DNA from: Talinum fruticosum | Lineage: Eukaryota > Streptophyta > Magnoliopsida > Caryophyllales > Talinaceae | Direction: 5' to 3' | Length of the DNA: 64,000 bases | NCBI GenBank assembly: GCA_021018815.1 | Contig: JAITYX010000005.1 | Location: 10,772,001 to 10,836,000, forward strand | The notes under the pieces: generated by a model | Told to the model about the DNA's origin: nothing | Databases searched by the model: none | What the model saw: the letters and a program-made list of their open reading frames with translations, nothing else | Shown: positions 22,901-35,001 of the stretch, piece after piece | Layout: every line of letters begins with the position of its first letter | Position numbering within the stretch: the stretch's first letter is position 1 | Made by a program: the position numbers and the translations under genes

Positions 22901-23330
22901 AAGTTATTACATATCTATAATTTAGAATTAACGAACTTATGTTATACGAAATAGGATGGCTTGATTAACTTGTTAGTGGATGAAGTAGGGTGAGTACTAT
23001 AAAAATTGATGTAGAAAAGTGCACATGTAACTAGTGCCACTATCTTATACATGGTCCATTATTAATTAATCTAACAAAAGCACTCTTTCGGTGTAAAGGA
23101 AGACAGACCAATATCACCGTGCTTTACATAAAATGTCAAAAAGGAGCTTCTTGAGAAAAGTAACTCTAGGCCTATCTGTTTTTAGACTCAGTTGACACTC
23201 ATCTCATGACCGCCTTTTCAAGAGACAGTTTCAACTTTAATTAATTAATTAATTAAAGTCATGCACTAAAAAGATGCTGCTAATATACATAAGCCTCTAA
23301 CACATAAAAAGGTTAAATGAAAAAAAAATA
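19913..23330. other. Unrecognised AT-rich sequence splitting the LINE
   Basis: No domain recognised. The longest open frame (20345-20815, 156 aa, hydrophobic and Ile/Leu/Tyr-rich) looks like chance translation of AT-rich DNA. A short frame at 20695-20905 is more charged (NSDSIKAESRRSFNDYFENNQEEKQG) but matches nothing I know. GAGTATAAAAGAAATATAAA at 21191-21210 is TATA-like. The stretch 22040-22460 shares diverged words with 22570-22740. It may be an old, extensively decayed insertion in the LINE. Confidence 0.4.
21571..21729 (+). repeat. Tandem duplication, about 77 bp, two copies
   Basis: CAATTAACCATAAATAATAA starts at 21571 and its copy CAATTAACCGTAAATAATAA at 21648. Both run through CAGTAACC...CATAGTTCT...CGTACATATAG to CTTACTCAATT. 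The second copy has a short extra TTCACG. Confidence 0.85.
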
Positions 23331-23331
23331 G

Positions 23332-23396
23332 TACTAATATAATGCATATTGTTTGGCTTAAATACTACTAATATAATGCATGTTGTTTGGCTTAAA
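23332..23396 (+). repeat. Tandem duplication, 34-bp period
   Basis: TACTAATATAATGCATATTG at 23332 is repeated at 23366 with one A/G difference; both copies end in TTTGGCTTAAA. Confidence 0.9.
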
Positions 23397-23591
23397 GCCT
23401 GCAGAAATCAGGCTAGAATAATATTTTGCTTAATTTGTTTTCTAATTTATTTTCCTCTGTTTTAAATTTTGCCTTTTCTTTTTCTCATGCCGCATTAATT
23501 TTTCTCCATCCTGATATTCTTGATAGTGATGAATTGGTAATTGGAAAAGTGTCCACCAACGGAATCCTTGGTCGTCATGTAGTACGTAGGT

Positions 23592-24140
23592 CCGGTAAAA
23601 TTGACCCAAATCGAACGGGTCAATCCAAACGACCCGAAATTTAAACCGAACTAACATCTAAAACAGTTCAACCTATTTTGACCCGAAAATCGAAATGAAC
23701 CGAACCGTCCTAAAATCTAATGAATCCGATTCTGACCCGAACCGAAATGACCCAAACCGAAACCTAACCGAACCGAACCCAAAATGACCCGAACCTAATC
23801 AAACCCGAATTGATTTAACCCAAATAAAAGTGACCCAACCCACATTTTTTTTGAGGATGGACTTTTGTGCCTATAGTGGTACAATTTTGAATTGATTTTG
23901 ACCCTAAAGGTGACCCGATTACGACCCGATCCGAAATTAACCCGAATTGAACCCGAACGAGATTGACCCGAATTTGAACCGAACCGAAGTTGACACGAAC
24001 CGAAACCGAACGAACCCGAACGAGATCGACCCGAAATTGACCCGAACGAAGTTGACCCGAACCCAAAACCGAACGGGACCCGAACAAGATCGACCCAAAG
24101 TTAACGCGAACCGAACTCGAACCGAATGACCCGATTGCCG
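23592..24140 (+). repeat. Degenerate GACCCGAAC-type tandem repeat
   Basis: Dozens of variants of GACCCGAACCGAA, AACCGAAC and GACCCGAATTGA follow each other for about 550 bp, with one unrelated interruption at about 23830-23900. Reading frames across it give Asn/Asp/Arg/Thr-rich peptides that are a by-product of the repeat. Confidence 0.85.
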
Positions 24141-24340
24141 AGTATAGTTGTATGCAACATTTCCTTTTCAGGTTACAACTACTAATTATTTCGCCAATTG
24201 TTACAGACTGGTAAAATTTTTCTAATTTAGTCACTCATAAATTAGAAATAATATATAAAGAATGACTAAGGGATTGTTTGGTTCACTAGTAATCGAATGG
24301 AATGAAATAAAATGTGAAATCTCTGAAAAGTCATCTCTTA

Positions 24341-24790
24341 GGCTCTATTTGATTCTAAGAAAATTAGAAGGAAAGAAAAAAATGTGGAAAATGAATTTCT
24401 TTCCCTTGTTTGAATTGAAGAAAAATGAGAGAAAAAAAGTTTGATGGAAAAGCTCATAGAAAATTTTGTCAATTTGGTCAATGATATTTTCCTTCCAAAA
24501 TTGAGAGGAAAATGGAAGAAAAATTTCACAAAGAGAGAGAAATGAAAAAAGAGAGAGAATTCTATTAAGAAATGCCATTAAAAATTTTCTCTCTCCTCTC
24601 AATTAATCAATGCTATTGAGTATTTTCTCTATGCTCTCCATGATAATGTAATAATTATAATTTTTTTCCTCTATTTTTCCTTGAACCAAACATAAGAAAA
24701 AAATTTAATTTCCTCTTAACTTTTTTTCCGCATCACTTTTTTCCATTTAAATTTTCTTTCCAACATATTTTCTTAGAATCAAATAGAGCC
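24341..24790. mobile_element. Tourist/Harbinger-like MITE
   Basis: Terminal inverted repeats GGCTCTATTTGATTCTAAGA at the left and its exact complement ending 24790. TTA at 24338-24340 and 24791-24793 are target duplications, the PIF/Harbinger signature. The ends match for about 24 bases before diverging. It is 450 bp long with purine-rich inside, no transposase. Confidence 0.9.
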
Positions 24791-25924
24791 TTAAGGTATC
24801 TCGTATCACCGTAATAGCTTATACAAAATGCCTCTCACATGAAAATTCGTGAGGCTCATTCCATACCTATAATATAATAATACTATTTTTAATATAAATT
24901 TCATTTGTTATATCTGAGTTGAGTCCATATGAGCTACTCTCATAAATATTATATAGGTGACATTCATTTATTTTATTTATTTGTTAGGTTATAATTCCTC
25001 AAATTTTGTATGGAGCCAAGAGAATTGCAATATAATAATGAGATTTTCAGTGAACCTCTAAACATTTTATGTGGAGGGGTGCACAGCTTTTAATGCCTAA
25101 GTGGTATATAACTAGCAAAATTTATGGATGGCTATGATTCTATCATGAAAAGCTTTCTAGCTCCCTCAAACTTAGTTGTAACTTTTTATAAAAGTACCTG
25201 GCTATTATCTTGATATGTTAATGAAGAATTGGCAAAAATCAAATGTAATCTTGCTGACATTGATTCAATATAGCATAGATAATCATTACTAAACTTTAAT
25301 CTAACTTAAAACAAATGAAACTAACTTAAATCCAAATTGAATTATTCATTCGTTTTAATTCTCATTTGTGAAACAAGAATCTAGCAGTTGAGTCTCTTTG
25401 ATACGTTTAGGAATTTCTTTTACTAATTTTCTTAAATTATCATTAGCTATAGCTAGCAATCCCCTCCCCTGTAAGCCATTTACTCTTGATTTTGCTATAG
25501 GGATAAACTAGGAAAAAGGCCTTTGCCAATAACGCTAAAAATGACTAATAATTATTAGATAAATATATGAGTAAATAGATGATTAGGTTAGGCATATGGT
25601 CATAGCAATATGACATCAATGCACATTAAAATATCTAAAACACTCTGCAACTTTTACTTTCCACCAAAAGTAAAGAGAATTGACATACCAACAATAAAAT
25701 TATTCACCAAAGGATTTGCAATATGAGCTCAAAAAAGAAGAATACTCTTTTATAACGGAAAGACCCAAATATTGTTCTTTATCTCTTGTAGGAAACGAGT
25801 TAAAATTCTAGCATTAACTTTAATTTTCACCTCCAAAATATATCCAATATATACTGCCATAAGAAAGGCCCACACACACACTCAAAATAGCCAGGGATGA
25901 TTTGTATACAAACACTACCCACAA
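24791..25924. other. No recognisable gene
   Basis: AT-rich DNA between the MITE and the resumed LINE. No coding, RNA or repeat signature found. Confidence 0.4.
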
Positions 25925-28390
25925 TATAGGCTAAAAACGCCTTAATAAGAAAAGCTTACGATTGAGTTGAATGAGATTTTCTCCTTCAATGCCTAAACAT
26001 AATGGAGTTTTCCCAGAAATGGATTGAATGGATTAGAGAATGTATATCCTCTCGTTTCCTGTTCGATTCTTATCAATGATCAGCCTAATGAATTCTTTAA
26101 TCCATTAAAAGGACTCGGACAAGGTGATCCCCTTTCACCCGACCTTTTCCTTTTATGTATGGAAGCACTCTCATTTAAATTGATGCAAGTAAGCCTTAAC
26201 AAGAAAAATGGATTCGGAATTAAGCTCGTGCTAAAGGAACTATGATTCCAGCCCTTTTCTTTATCGACGATACTCGCTATTTTGTAAAGCAAAGGCACAA
26301 TCGTTCGCATCTTAAAGAGAACCATGAATTAATTTTGTGCAGTTTCAGGCTAATTGATTAACTTTCATAAGTCATCAATGATCTTTTCTTCCGATGCTAC
26401 TAGAAGGGATAAGGAAATAGCCTCTACTATCTTCCACATCTCGATAGTTGAATCTTTTGGCAAGTATTTGGGTTGCTCGACAGCTTTGGGAAAAAGAAAA
26501 TCCCGTTGTTTTCGCATATTATCGATAAGGCAAATAGGAATCGCAAGTGGAAAGCAAATACCTTATTTAAGGCAGGAAGAGTTGTATTAAGCCAATCAAA
26601 TCTTGAGTCTCTCCCCGCACACACTATGCAATGCTTTAGACTTCCAAAGCATACAACGGATTCCCTGGATAAAATTAATAGGAATTTTTTTTGGAATTCT
26701 ATTAATAATAAAAGCATACCGATTGCATGGGACCGGATTCGCCAACCTAAATCCAAAGGTGGATTAGGCTTTCGAAAGGCTGAAGATATTAATACTACTT
26801 TCCAATATAAACTCATTTGCAAAATATTAAAAGAACATGACAATCTATGGACACAACACATGAAATTGAAATATGCTACAAAAGGTGATTTATTTACGAA
26901 GAAGTCTAAAGACACCGATCGTTGGGTTTGAAAATCTTTGTTTAAGTGTTATTCAACAATTAGTAAAGGTATTCGCTGGAAAATTGGTAACGGAAAAGAC
27001 ATCCTCTTCTAGACTCGATATCTAGTGTCTTGACCAAAATCGTTACAAGTCACTGGGTATGACCCCATATCGCTCAAATTACAAAATAGAGTGAGTGACT
27101 TTATTACTAACGACAACAATCGGGATGTTCCAAGCTGGAGGCTATATTACCTGTTAATATAGTTAACCTCATCAAGAGTATACCATTACCTACAATCCCT
27201 ATATCCGACTGAAAATTGTTGGGGACTTTCGAAAAATGGTTTGTTTTCTAAAAAACTACCACTATGCTTGCCCAAAATCCCATGGACATGATAGGTAGGA
27301 GGGGAGCTGGATTTGAAAAACAAACATCCTACCTAAAATCAAGATCTTCCTTTGGTAATTCTTCCAAAAGGAATGAATCCCCTTTAAAAGAATCTAACTA
27401 CAAGAGCGGTGCAAGTTGACCCTCTTTGCCGATTATGCAAAACTCATGATGAAACAAAAGATCACCTCTTTTTAAATACTCTCGAACACACCTTTGTGTG
27501 GACAACTGCGGCAAACTACCAATGATTACACTACACCAATTTCATTCATCCACATATGGATGGAAGAAACACTCTCCAGGCGGCTCAATCTACCTTGCAA
27601 CCAGTGTCAACTTCATAAATTATTATTCCTACTATGGAGCATTTGGAAGGAATAAAGAAATGCCCTGATCTTTAGAAGTGAAGATTTCAACCACATCGGT
27701 GTATTAATCGGAGCAAAGAGAGCATTTACTGAGTGGATATCAAGAACGAGGTGCTCCCCGAAGGACTTCTACAAAGGGATCAACTACACTAAGCCAAAGC
27801 AGGTCCACTTGGTCAAATGGAACAAACCTTCAAAAGGATGGGTTAAGATTAACTTTGATGGTTCACTCAAAAACAACACAACACCAATGGGTTTTCTATT
27901 ACGTGATGATAATGGCAAACAGATAAAGGCAAGAGCATCTAACCTAGGTCACACATTCATTTTAGTGACAGAGGCTAGTGTTCTTAAATTTGGGCTACAA
28001 GAAGCAATCAAAGAAAACATCCACATAATTCATATTAAGGGTGATAACAAAATCATCATTGAAGCAAGTAAAAGGAATTGTCAACCACCTTGGCAAGGTT
28101 GATTACATTATCAAGGACATCACTTGGCCAATGACTTATTTCACGAGATGCACTATTAATCATATTTTCTAAGAAACTAATTATGTGGCTGACTGGTTGG
28201 CACTATATGGGTATATGGTTCCTTTGCCAACCACTTGGGGGTATAGCCTTTCTCCCCCATTATCGACAATTCCGACAAATGATATTTTAGATAGAACACT
28301 TATAAGAAGGGCTACTTAAAGAGAATGGGATGATTTTGTATATAAATGAAATCTTTTATACAGTTTTTTCTCCTTGAATCTTCCCACTAT
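25925..28390 (+). pseudogene. LINE (L1-type) relic, reverse transcriptase core to RNase H
   Basis: Starts in the KAYD block (25949-25965, read as KAYD*VE*DFLLQCL), continues [11 protein letters not shown], then [35 protein letters not shown] (26067-26180), the catalytic box FFIDD (26258-26272, usually YADD), NFHKSSMIFS and ESFGKYLGCS. The thumb and downstream region follow (HTMQCFRLPK...NRNFFWNS...WDRIRQPKSKGGLGFRKAEDIN, 26620-26800), then a zinc-like C-rich part (DPLCRLCKTHDETKDHLFL, 27420-27475). RNase H is at 27815-28100, with acidic residues in NFDGSL, TEASVLKFGL and GDNKIIIEAS. After a stop it reads TNYVADWLALYG (28170-28205). Plant L1 elements commonly carry such an RNase H. Many frameshifts; not functional. 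Likely the other half of the LINE at 18801-19912. Confidence 0.85.
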
Positions 28391-28859
28391 TAGGTTTTAC
28401 TACGTCATGAACTATGCAAAAAGGTTTCTTCATTAAAACTAGTTGTATTGTAATTGTTAATTTAAATGTTATTTCCAATTAGCATTACGTATTGTTGTGT
28501 AGTTAATGGTAGGCAAAAGTTATAGTTAGGTATTTTAATAGAAAATTTATTACTATTACAAAAACATAATTATTTTAGTATGATTAAATAATACCTGAAA
28601 TAAATTTAGGAAACTTTATAACATTTATAAATAAATTATGCAATATAATTTATTCAAAGTATGTTCCCTAATTCTATGTTATTTTGCGTATTCTCTTTCT
28701 TTTTAGTGTAGATAAAAATCAGGGCACAAGCTCCTAATTTATAACCAATGATGTAAGGTTTTATATATAGTTGAATATTTTAAGGTTTTAAAACTCACTG
28801 TTCACAAACCAAATGGTACGTTTCCACTAACCCATAAAATTCTTAGTATGCATCTTGAT
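28391..28859. other. No recognisable gene
   Basis: AT-rich sequence after the LINE end; no feature found. Confidence 0.4.
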
Positions 28860-29430
28860 GTGGCAATTTCTTGGAAATCGTCGGTTCATTTGCCACATCC
28901 TACGTCAACTCACTTAATCAGCTTAGATCAACACAATGTCAGTTCAAGCCCTTATTTACATGAGACTAGGTACGGCCCAAATCCATTATGATAGAGTTTC
29001 CTAGCTGATAAAGGTAAAATACTTGTTTTACCTTTATTTATTTTTTCTATAAATATTCATCAAATATTGGCACAAACAAATGATATGACAGATCCGAATA
29101 AACATATCACTCTTTGCTAACTCACTTATTCTCTCTACTAAGAGATCAATTCTTACATTTTTAGTAAAGACGCACAAATCCCAAAAACTCCCTTCTAGCA
29201 GTTCGAGGAGAATTTTCCTCGACTTTCCAACCTTCGTCGAACTAATTAAGCATCGGAGGGCGTTCTCCGAGATTCCACCCGAGGTGTGCCTTTTTGTAGG
29301 AAGGAGTGACTGTCACGAAGAGCTCACCACTTGAGTCCATCTACCGGTGCCGGGATAGTAAATCCACTCTTTCCGACTCATCATCCACATCACATTTTAT
29401 TGATGAAACTCGAAACATATCTTACACTAT
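28860..29430 (+). mobile_element. LTR fragment related to the 2.7-kb insertion
   Basis: Aligns in pieces with 4690-5260: CACATCCTACGTCAACTCAC, GGTAAAATACTTGTTTTACC before a TATA box (TATAAATA, 29048-29055), a shared leader, then AAGCATCGGAGGGCG...GCCTTTTTGTAGG (29250-29300) and a TAAATCC...CATCCACAT end. The borders are not clear and no coding sequence accompanies it. Confidence 0.55.
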
Positions 29431-30664
29431 GATCCACCTTGTTTTAATTTTTTACCCAGCAATTTAATTTGTTCATCATTCAGAAAATAAAAAATATTTG
29501 TGAAATAAGTACTACCATAAAATAAATAAAATTATCAATTTATGGTTTGGAACACTCATAAAATAAGTGTAGCTCTTATTACTTTTACACAAATCAAAAT
29601 GTCAATTATTGTAGGAAATAGAATTTAAGCTCGTGACTCTAAAACATAAATGGTCGAACCCTTTATTAGATGTGGTCTAATATGGTGAATATTTTTACAT
29701 GCCTGGACGTGAAACTTTTTGTGGCGAATCATTCTAAATGGCTAGCTCATCATAACAAAATCCTACGAGCTTAGGTCCTCTTTAATTTTTGTCCTTTCTC
29801 TCTCTCTCTCCTCCCGTGAACCCCCATAATTGTAATTCAGTCGAGCAAAAAATAATAATAATTCCGTAAAAAAGGGAAAACATAAAAGGCATATTGATGA
29901 TTACCAGAACGGTTAAATAATGAAAATGTAGGAGCAAAAATTAATGGCTTTTTAAAAAAGAAAATTAGTAGTGGATGGAAGAACTTACTGGGTTGTGGCA
30001 AAACAATTACTGACAAAGGAAAGCTCAACAGCCATTGCAATGAAGAATGCCGATCCCAGAATTTTCTCTCTCCTTGTACCCACCGTCTCCATCTTCATCA
30101 GTTTTATCGCAATGCATGAAAGGAGAAGAACACCCCCACAAATTTCAGAATTCTCAACGACGAATGCTTGTTGTTGTCTTTGATGGAAGGTTTACTTATC
30201 GGTTGATTTATTTGGTTGTCTAAGAACTGTGAATGATCGAATGTGGAAAAACTAGCTATGTTTTGATGATTTTAGCTGATATTTTATGACAAAAGAGTTG
30301 AAAGGGTTGAAACAGAGAGAGAAGGGGAGAAGAAAAGGCAGAGCATGTTCATACTTGGTAGTCTGTGTGTGCTTGAATTGTTCTGATTATAACACCGTCG
30401 GGAATGGTGAACTTTAGGAAACAATAAATAGTTAAATAAATTAAAAAGAGTTATGGATGAAAAAAAAAAACATTAATGCTAAAAAGAACTAAAGGTGGTC
30501 AATTTTACTATAATATGATTTGCTTTTCTTTTATTTTTTTCTACCCTCAACCAGTGTAGCTGGATATGGGGCATATGATTAGATGCTAGATCAAAATTTT
30601 CTGACATTTATATCAATAACTTCTGATTGGCAAAGAATGATTCGTAACATTTTGAGAAATTATA
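29431..30664. other. No recognisable gene
   Basis: AT-rich sequence with a short CT run (29798-29812). Frames at 29971-30183 and on the other strand are short and show no domain; a host-gene fragment cannot be excluded. Confidence 0.4.
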
Positions 30665-30667
30665 TTA

Positions 30668-33426
30668 GGGTGTGTTTGGTTGGGGGAAAATCATTTTTCC
30701 AAAAATAATTTTTCGATTTTTATGTGTTTGGTATCGAAATTTCGGAAAATAGTTTTCGGGAAAATAAATTTTCCCCCGGAGCCCGTTTCAAACCCCGTAA
30801 GTTTCATTTTTCCCATCTTCTCAAGCCGCTCTTTCTCTCGTCCGCCTCTCTCGTATCATCTTCTTCACTAGAAACCCATCCTCGCGCCTTCTTCACCGAT
30901 TCTCTCTCTCCATCCTTCCCCGCAGCTCTCTCTATGCCTCGCTCAATACTCTCTCACTCTCTCCATCCTTCCTCACGCAATTTTCTCTCTCCTCGCTCGC
31001 TCGAAACTCTCTCTCTCCATCCTTCCTCACGCAGCTTGATCTCGCGACTCCATTGTTGAAGACTTCGATTTTTTCGGTAAGATATAGACTCGGGGTTTCA
31101 ATTTCTACAAATTTTTGGATTTGACTTTGATTTGTAGATTTTTCTATTTCTAGGTTTCAATTTTTTGTTTGCTTTCTCGTGTAAATTGTTATTTAACATG
31201 GGAATACTAATATTTATCTCTATAAGGTCAATTGAATCATCTAATTGATATGATTTTCGGGTTTCTAGTTGTTATCAAGTTTGAATTTATCTCTGTCTCT
31301 TTCTCTCCTAATTTAAAGTTTGCATTTCGAGTGCTAATTGAAGGACAGGACAGTGCCCCTTCCTCGCTCTCTCTACCTGGTACCAATTCACCTGGGTAAT
31401 CAACTTTGCCTTCTCTCTCTACAGTCCGGTCAAAAATTGGTTGAATTTTGATAATTTTATGTTACTAGTTTCCAAACTTGATATTTTTGTTGAGATATTT
31501 TAGGGTTGAGTTGCATATTGTATGTTGAAAACGGAAATTGAATAGCCTAATAAGGGTCCTTATCTTGATGTCATTTAAACCAATTTCCGGATAGGAGGTC
31601 ACTTATGTTAGGAGTTGGGAGGCTATGTTTCCGGATAGGAGATCCTGGTCGAGATAATTGAAGAGAAAAATCAGGTTCATTTTGGTTGATTTATGGGCAA
31701 ATTCCTTGATGTAGGTAAAAGAGTTTCATTAGTTTCAACAATCCCCTTGATTTCTTTTCTTTTGATGATTTTCTTGAGGTTCATTCTGAAATTTTGATCT
31801 TATTAAGCTTCAAATTGATCTCTAGAAGTGTAATTGATTAATCTATTTGGTGATTTTATCATACCATGATTGACTTGTATAATGGTGAGATATCTTTTCC
31901 ATTTTCATTCAACAACTCATGATGTTTTAAGGGTGCCCTGTACATTTCGATTGGTTTTAGAATTCTCTGTTTGGTTAAATATCTTGCCTGTAAGTGTTCT
32001 TGCTTGCATCTATATAGTGATTTTTCGATGTGATTTTGTCACATTCTAAGAAGAAATGTCTTGAAAAATTTTCATGGTTTAAGTGCATCTACTTGTTGTG
32101 GGCATTAGGGATTTTAGTTTGGTTCAAGTAAGACTGATAGAAAAGGCATTTAGCATAGTTAGACAGTGGGCAAAATCAATAGGTCAGTTAAACAGAGCCC
32201 ATCTTAATATTTGTAAAGCATTATACTAAAATTCTAAGATGGGTTTGCCTCAAGTGACAACCATTACTATTTCGAGGAAATTGCAGAGTGTTTCGAGCAC
32301 ACCGGTGCGGACTTCGACAACCAGCTACCTATATATCAAGTATTGATTATGAGGAGCGTTTTTATTATTAAGATGTTGTTGTGGATCTTATTTTACTTCC
32401 TTTATCCGAACTTCCTATTATTGTTTGTTGCACTACTTCGATTGTCTTTAAGCTAGTGAAATTGATTTAACTTGGCAATATTTTCGTGGTCTCCAACAAC
32501 GAAGGCCATCTTATGGAGTGGGTCAAGTCATCGGATTCATTGGTAGATCACAAGCCTCGAATGATCAAATGTATGGTCATTTTGGAAACACTTACCACGA
32601 CGGATTTGGATTGAATTATTATAGTTCCAAGTCATCATGGCAGAATTGTTGTGTAGTTGACAACAAATATACATCTAAAGGACGTAACAATGGATTTTTG
32701 GCTATGGAAATGAGAGCAATCTCAATGAGCTAAGGGACCTAGATCAAAAGGATTTGAAGAGCCAGCTAGGTTTTGGATCTGTCAAGTTGGTCGTCAAGGG
32801 ACAGGATCTATAATTGAAGGCTAATAAAGAAGAAAACCAGATCGTAGTTTTAGACAAGGAGCTATATAACAAAGAAGATTTTTTTTTGGATAATATTGTT
32901 CAAATTCTATTTTTCTACATTTTGGCTTGTTGAAACTATGCTTCTTTGACTTTCTGCATTTCCATGCTTTTTGGATAACTTTGGTTATTTTTTTGTTTAA
33001 TTTTTAAGAAACATTATTGGTTTCCTTTGTTTTTTGGGGAAGGGGGTTTAGAGTTAGGGTTTAGGGTTTAGGGTTTAGGGTTTAGAGTATAGGATTTAGG
33101 GTTTAGGGTTTAGGGTATAGGGTTTAGGGTATAGGGTTTAATGTTCGGAGTTTAGGGTATGGGGTTTAGGGTATGGGGTTTAGGGTTTATGGTTTAAGGT
33201 TTAAGGTTTAGGATTTGGGGTTTGGGGTTTAGGGTTTAGGGTTTAGGGTTAGAAAAAGATTATTAATTTCCTTCCTACCAAACAATGAAAAATGAATTTT
33301 TGAAAAATTATTTTTCATTTTACCAAACAAAGGAAAATATATGTGAAAAAGATTTTTAATGAAAAATCAGTTTTCCATGGAAAATTATTTTCCGAGAAAA
33401 TGATTTTCCCCTAATCGAACACACTC
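30668..33426. mobile_element. Non-autonomous Harbinger-like DNA transposon (2.76 kb)
   Basis: Left end GGGTGTGTTTGGTTGGGGGA and right end complement GAGTGTGTTCGATTAGGGGA share a roughly 30-bp imperfect inverted repeat continuing GAAAATCATTTT. TTA occurs at 30665-30667 and 33427-33429 as the 3-bp target duplication of the PIF/Harbinger group. No DDE transposase or Myb-like protein is readable; frames are short. It contains a CT/TCC-rich stretch (30830-31030) resembling a gene leader, a frame at 32518-32733 of unknown nature, and telomere-like repeats near the right end. Confidence 0.8.
33041..33251 (+). repeat. Interstitial telomere-like TTTAGGG repeat
   Basis: About 30 units of GGGTTTA and variants (GGGTATA, GGGTTTGG, GGTTTAA) in one orientation. 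The unit is the common plant telomere heptamer. It lies inside the Harbinger-like element, about 175 bp from its right end, and is degenerate, so this is an old internal array. Confidence 0.9.
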
Positions 33427-33429
33427 TTA

Positions 33430-33558
33430 GTGGCTGCAGTTATTACTAGTACTAGGAAAGAAAAATGACAAATGATTGGAATGAAAATTTCTTTCTATTT
33501 GTCATATCCTCGTAATATTTTATTGTCTAAAAATTGGACAATTGATGGGTGAACGTGA
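33430..33558. other. Short unique spacer
   Basis: Separates the Harbinger-like element from Sirevirus B. It does not resemble the gypsy sequence found on the other side of B at 47607. Confidence 0.4.
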
Positions 33559-35001
33559 TGAAGGTTTGCTCTTGGAGAGACCGAGTCACCCTAGAGGGGG
33601 ATGAATAGGGAGATGCGGAATTTTAAGCAAATAAAGGAAGAATAAAACTAGAGATGACTTCGTGGAGAGTCCGAGTTTAGATTGGACTCGTAAAAGTGCT
33701 AACTTAGAAAGTTACGTGGAAACCCTCCCGGGCGTAAAACCACAGTCGGTGCTAATCCAAGCACCAAGTCAAATCCACTATTTTGAATCCACAAAATACA
33801 TTAGAAAGACTCAACCAGAATTGCTCCCTTAGACAATTCCTTACAAGATTTTCCTAATATCGAAATTACCTTATCTCGATCTAGTACCTCCTAACCGAGG
33901 TAACCTTTACAGCTAGGGACAATCGAGCTGAGTTAACGTTCATAACTCAGTCAAGGGACCTTACTCGAACGTAAGAGTGAGTGTTTGTAAACCGATTACA
34001 AGACCTTACAACTCGTAAAGATATTAAGTACAGAGTTGGAGTTGTAAGTAGAAGATTGAGAATGAAATACAATAACTTTTGCTTAAGTGCGTGTATTGAC
34101 AGTTGGTTCAAGCAATCTTCAAGTCTTGAGAGTTGGCTTCTATTTATAGATAACCAAGCAGATTAGCCGTTGTGACTATCTTCCGATCGGAAGTCCTGTG
34201 TGACCGTTGCAATGGATTTTCCGAGTCACTCGGACAATATCCATTGAGGTGTGAACGTTGGGTAACGGCTCTTGACTTCTTTGAAAGTCCCAATCCACTA
34301 GTGGTGTCTCGAAAAGTAGGGTGGAAACCACCGTTGAGCTTAGCGTTGTAGATTTCCAGTTTTGAAACAGACAACCCCGACACGGTGTCTAGGCCTTGGT
34401 CGAGGTGGAAAAAGCCTTGTCTACTCGGTGATTTTACGTTTTGAAGCCTAGGTTAATTTTGTAATTCAAAATATGATAGCTTAGTTTGAATAACCTACAA
34501 AAGTAAATCAATTTGGTTCTCAAAGTATAAAATGCTTTGGTCCAAGATTAGACACATATAATAATTTTAATTAAGATAATTAAGTGCATAATTATCTCGA
34601 GTCGAAAGAAATGGAATTTTCCGAGTCTAATATCTATTATACTCAAATTCCATCTCGAGTCGATCTAGAGGCAAATCAAGTCGGTAATTAACATCGAGTG
34701 GAAAGACTTGATATAGACTGCCAATATTCAAACTAAGCATGTTGACTTAGAAAGATAAATTAATTCAGTAATCCAATCAAACTTAGATCATGAAGTCGGA
34801 CTCGAGTTTATGCAAACTAGAACAAGTGTTTGAACATGTAATATATTTGAGTGTTGTATGAGTGACTTAGAAACTGTGTGTGAAATGATAAACAAGAATA
34901 TGCTTTCGAGTCGGTTAGAGTCAAAAGAGAATATATAAGATAGATTCCGTAACACTCGTAAAAGATGCTATATCACTCTGAAAAGTCAGTTAAGGCGGAT
35001 A
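33559..35001 (-). repeat. Sirevirus B 3' LTR, distal part
   Basis: Aligns with the 5' LTR at 46066-47515. Starts (on +) TGAAGGTTTGCTCTTGGAGA; TATA box as TATTTATA at 34141-34148. Continues after solo LTR E at 36582-36682. Confidence 0.85.

Noticed and set aside
23426..24234. Open frames over the GACCCGAAC repeat
   Set aside because: Repetitive Asn/Arg/Thr/Asp or Val/Ser/Gly peptides are products of the tandem repeat.
24250..24340. A second MITE around the Tourist-like one, starting AGGGATTGTTTGGTTC at 24269
   Set aside because: The start looks like a transposon end, but I could not find a matching inverted end to the right of 24790.
29837..30183. A host gene exon on either strand
   Set aside because: Short frames only; the minus-strand stretch near 30030-30110 looks plausible as coding but shows no domain or splice context that I can defend.
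33041..33251. A true chromosome end
   Set aside because: The array is degenerate, internal to a transposon with target duplications, and followed by 30 kb of other sequence.
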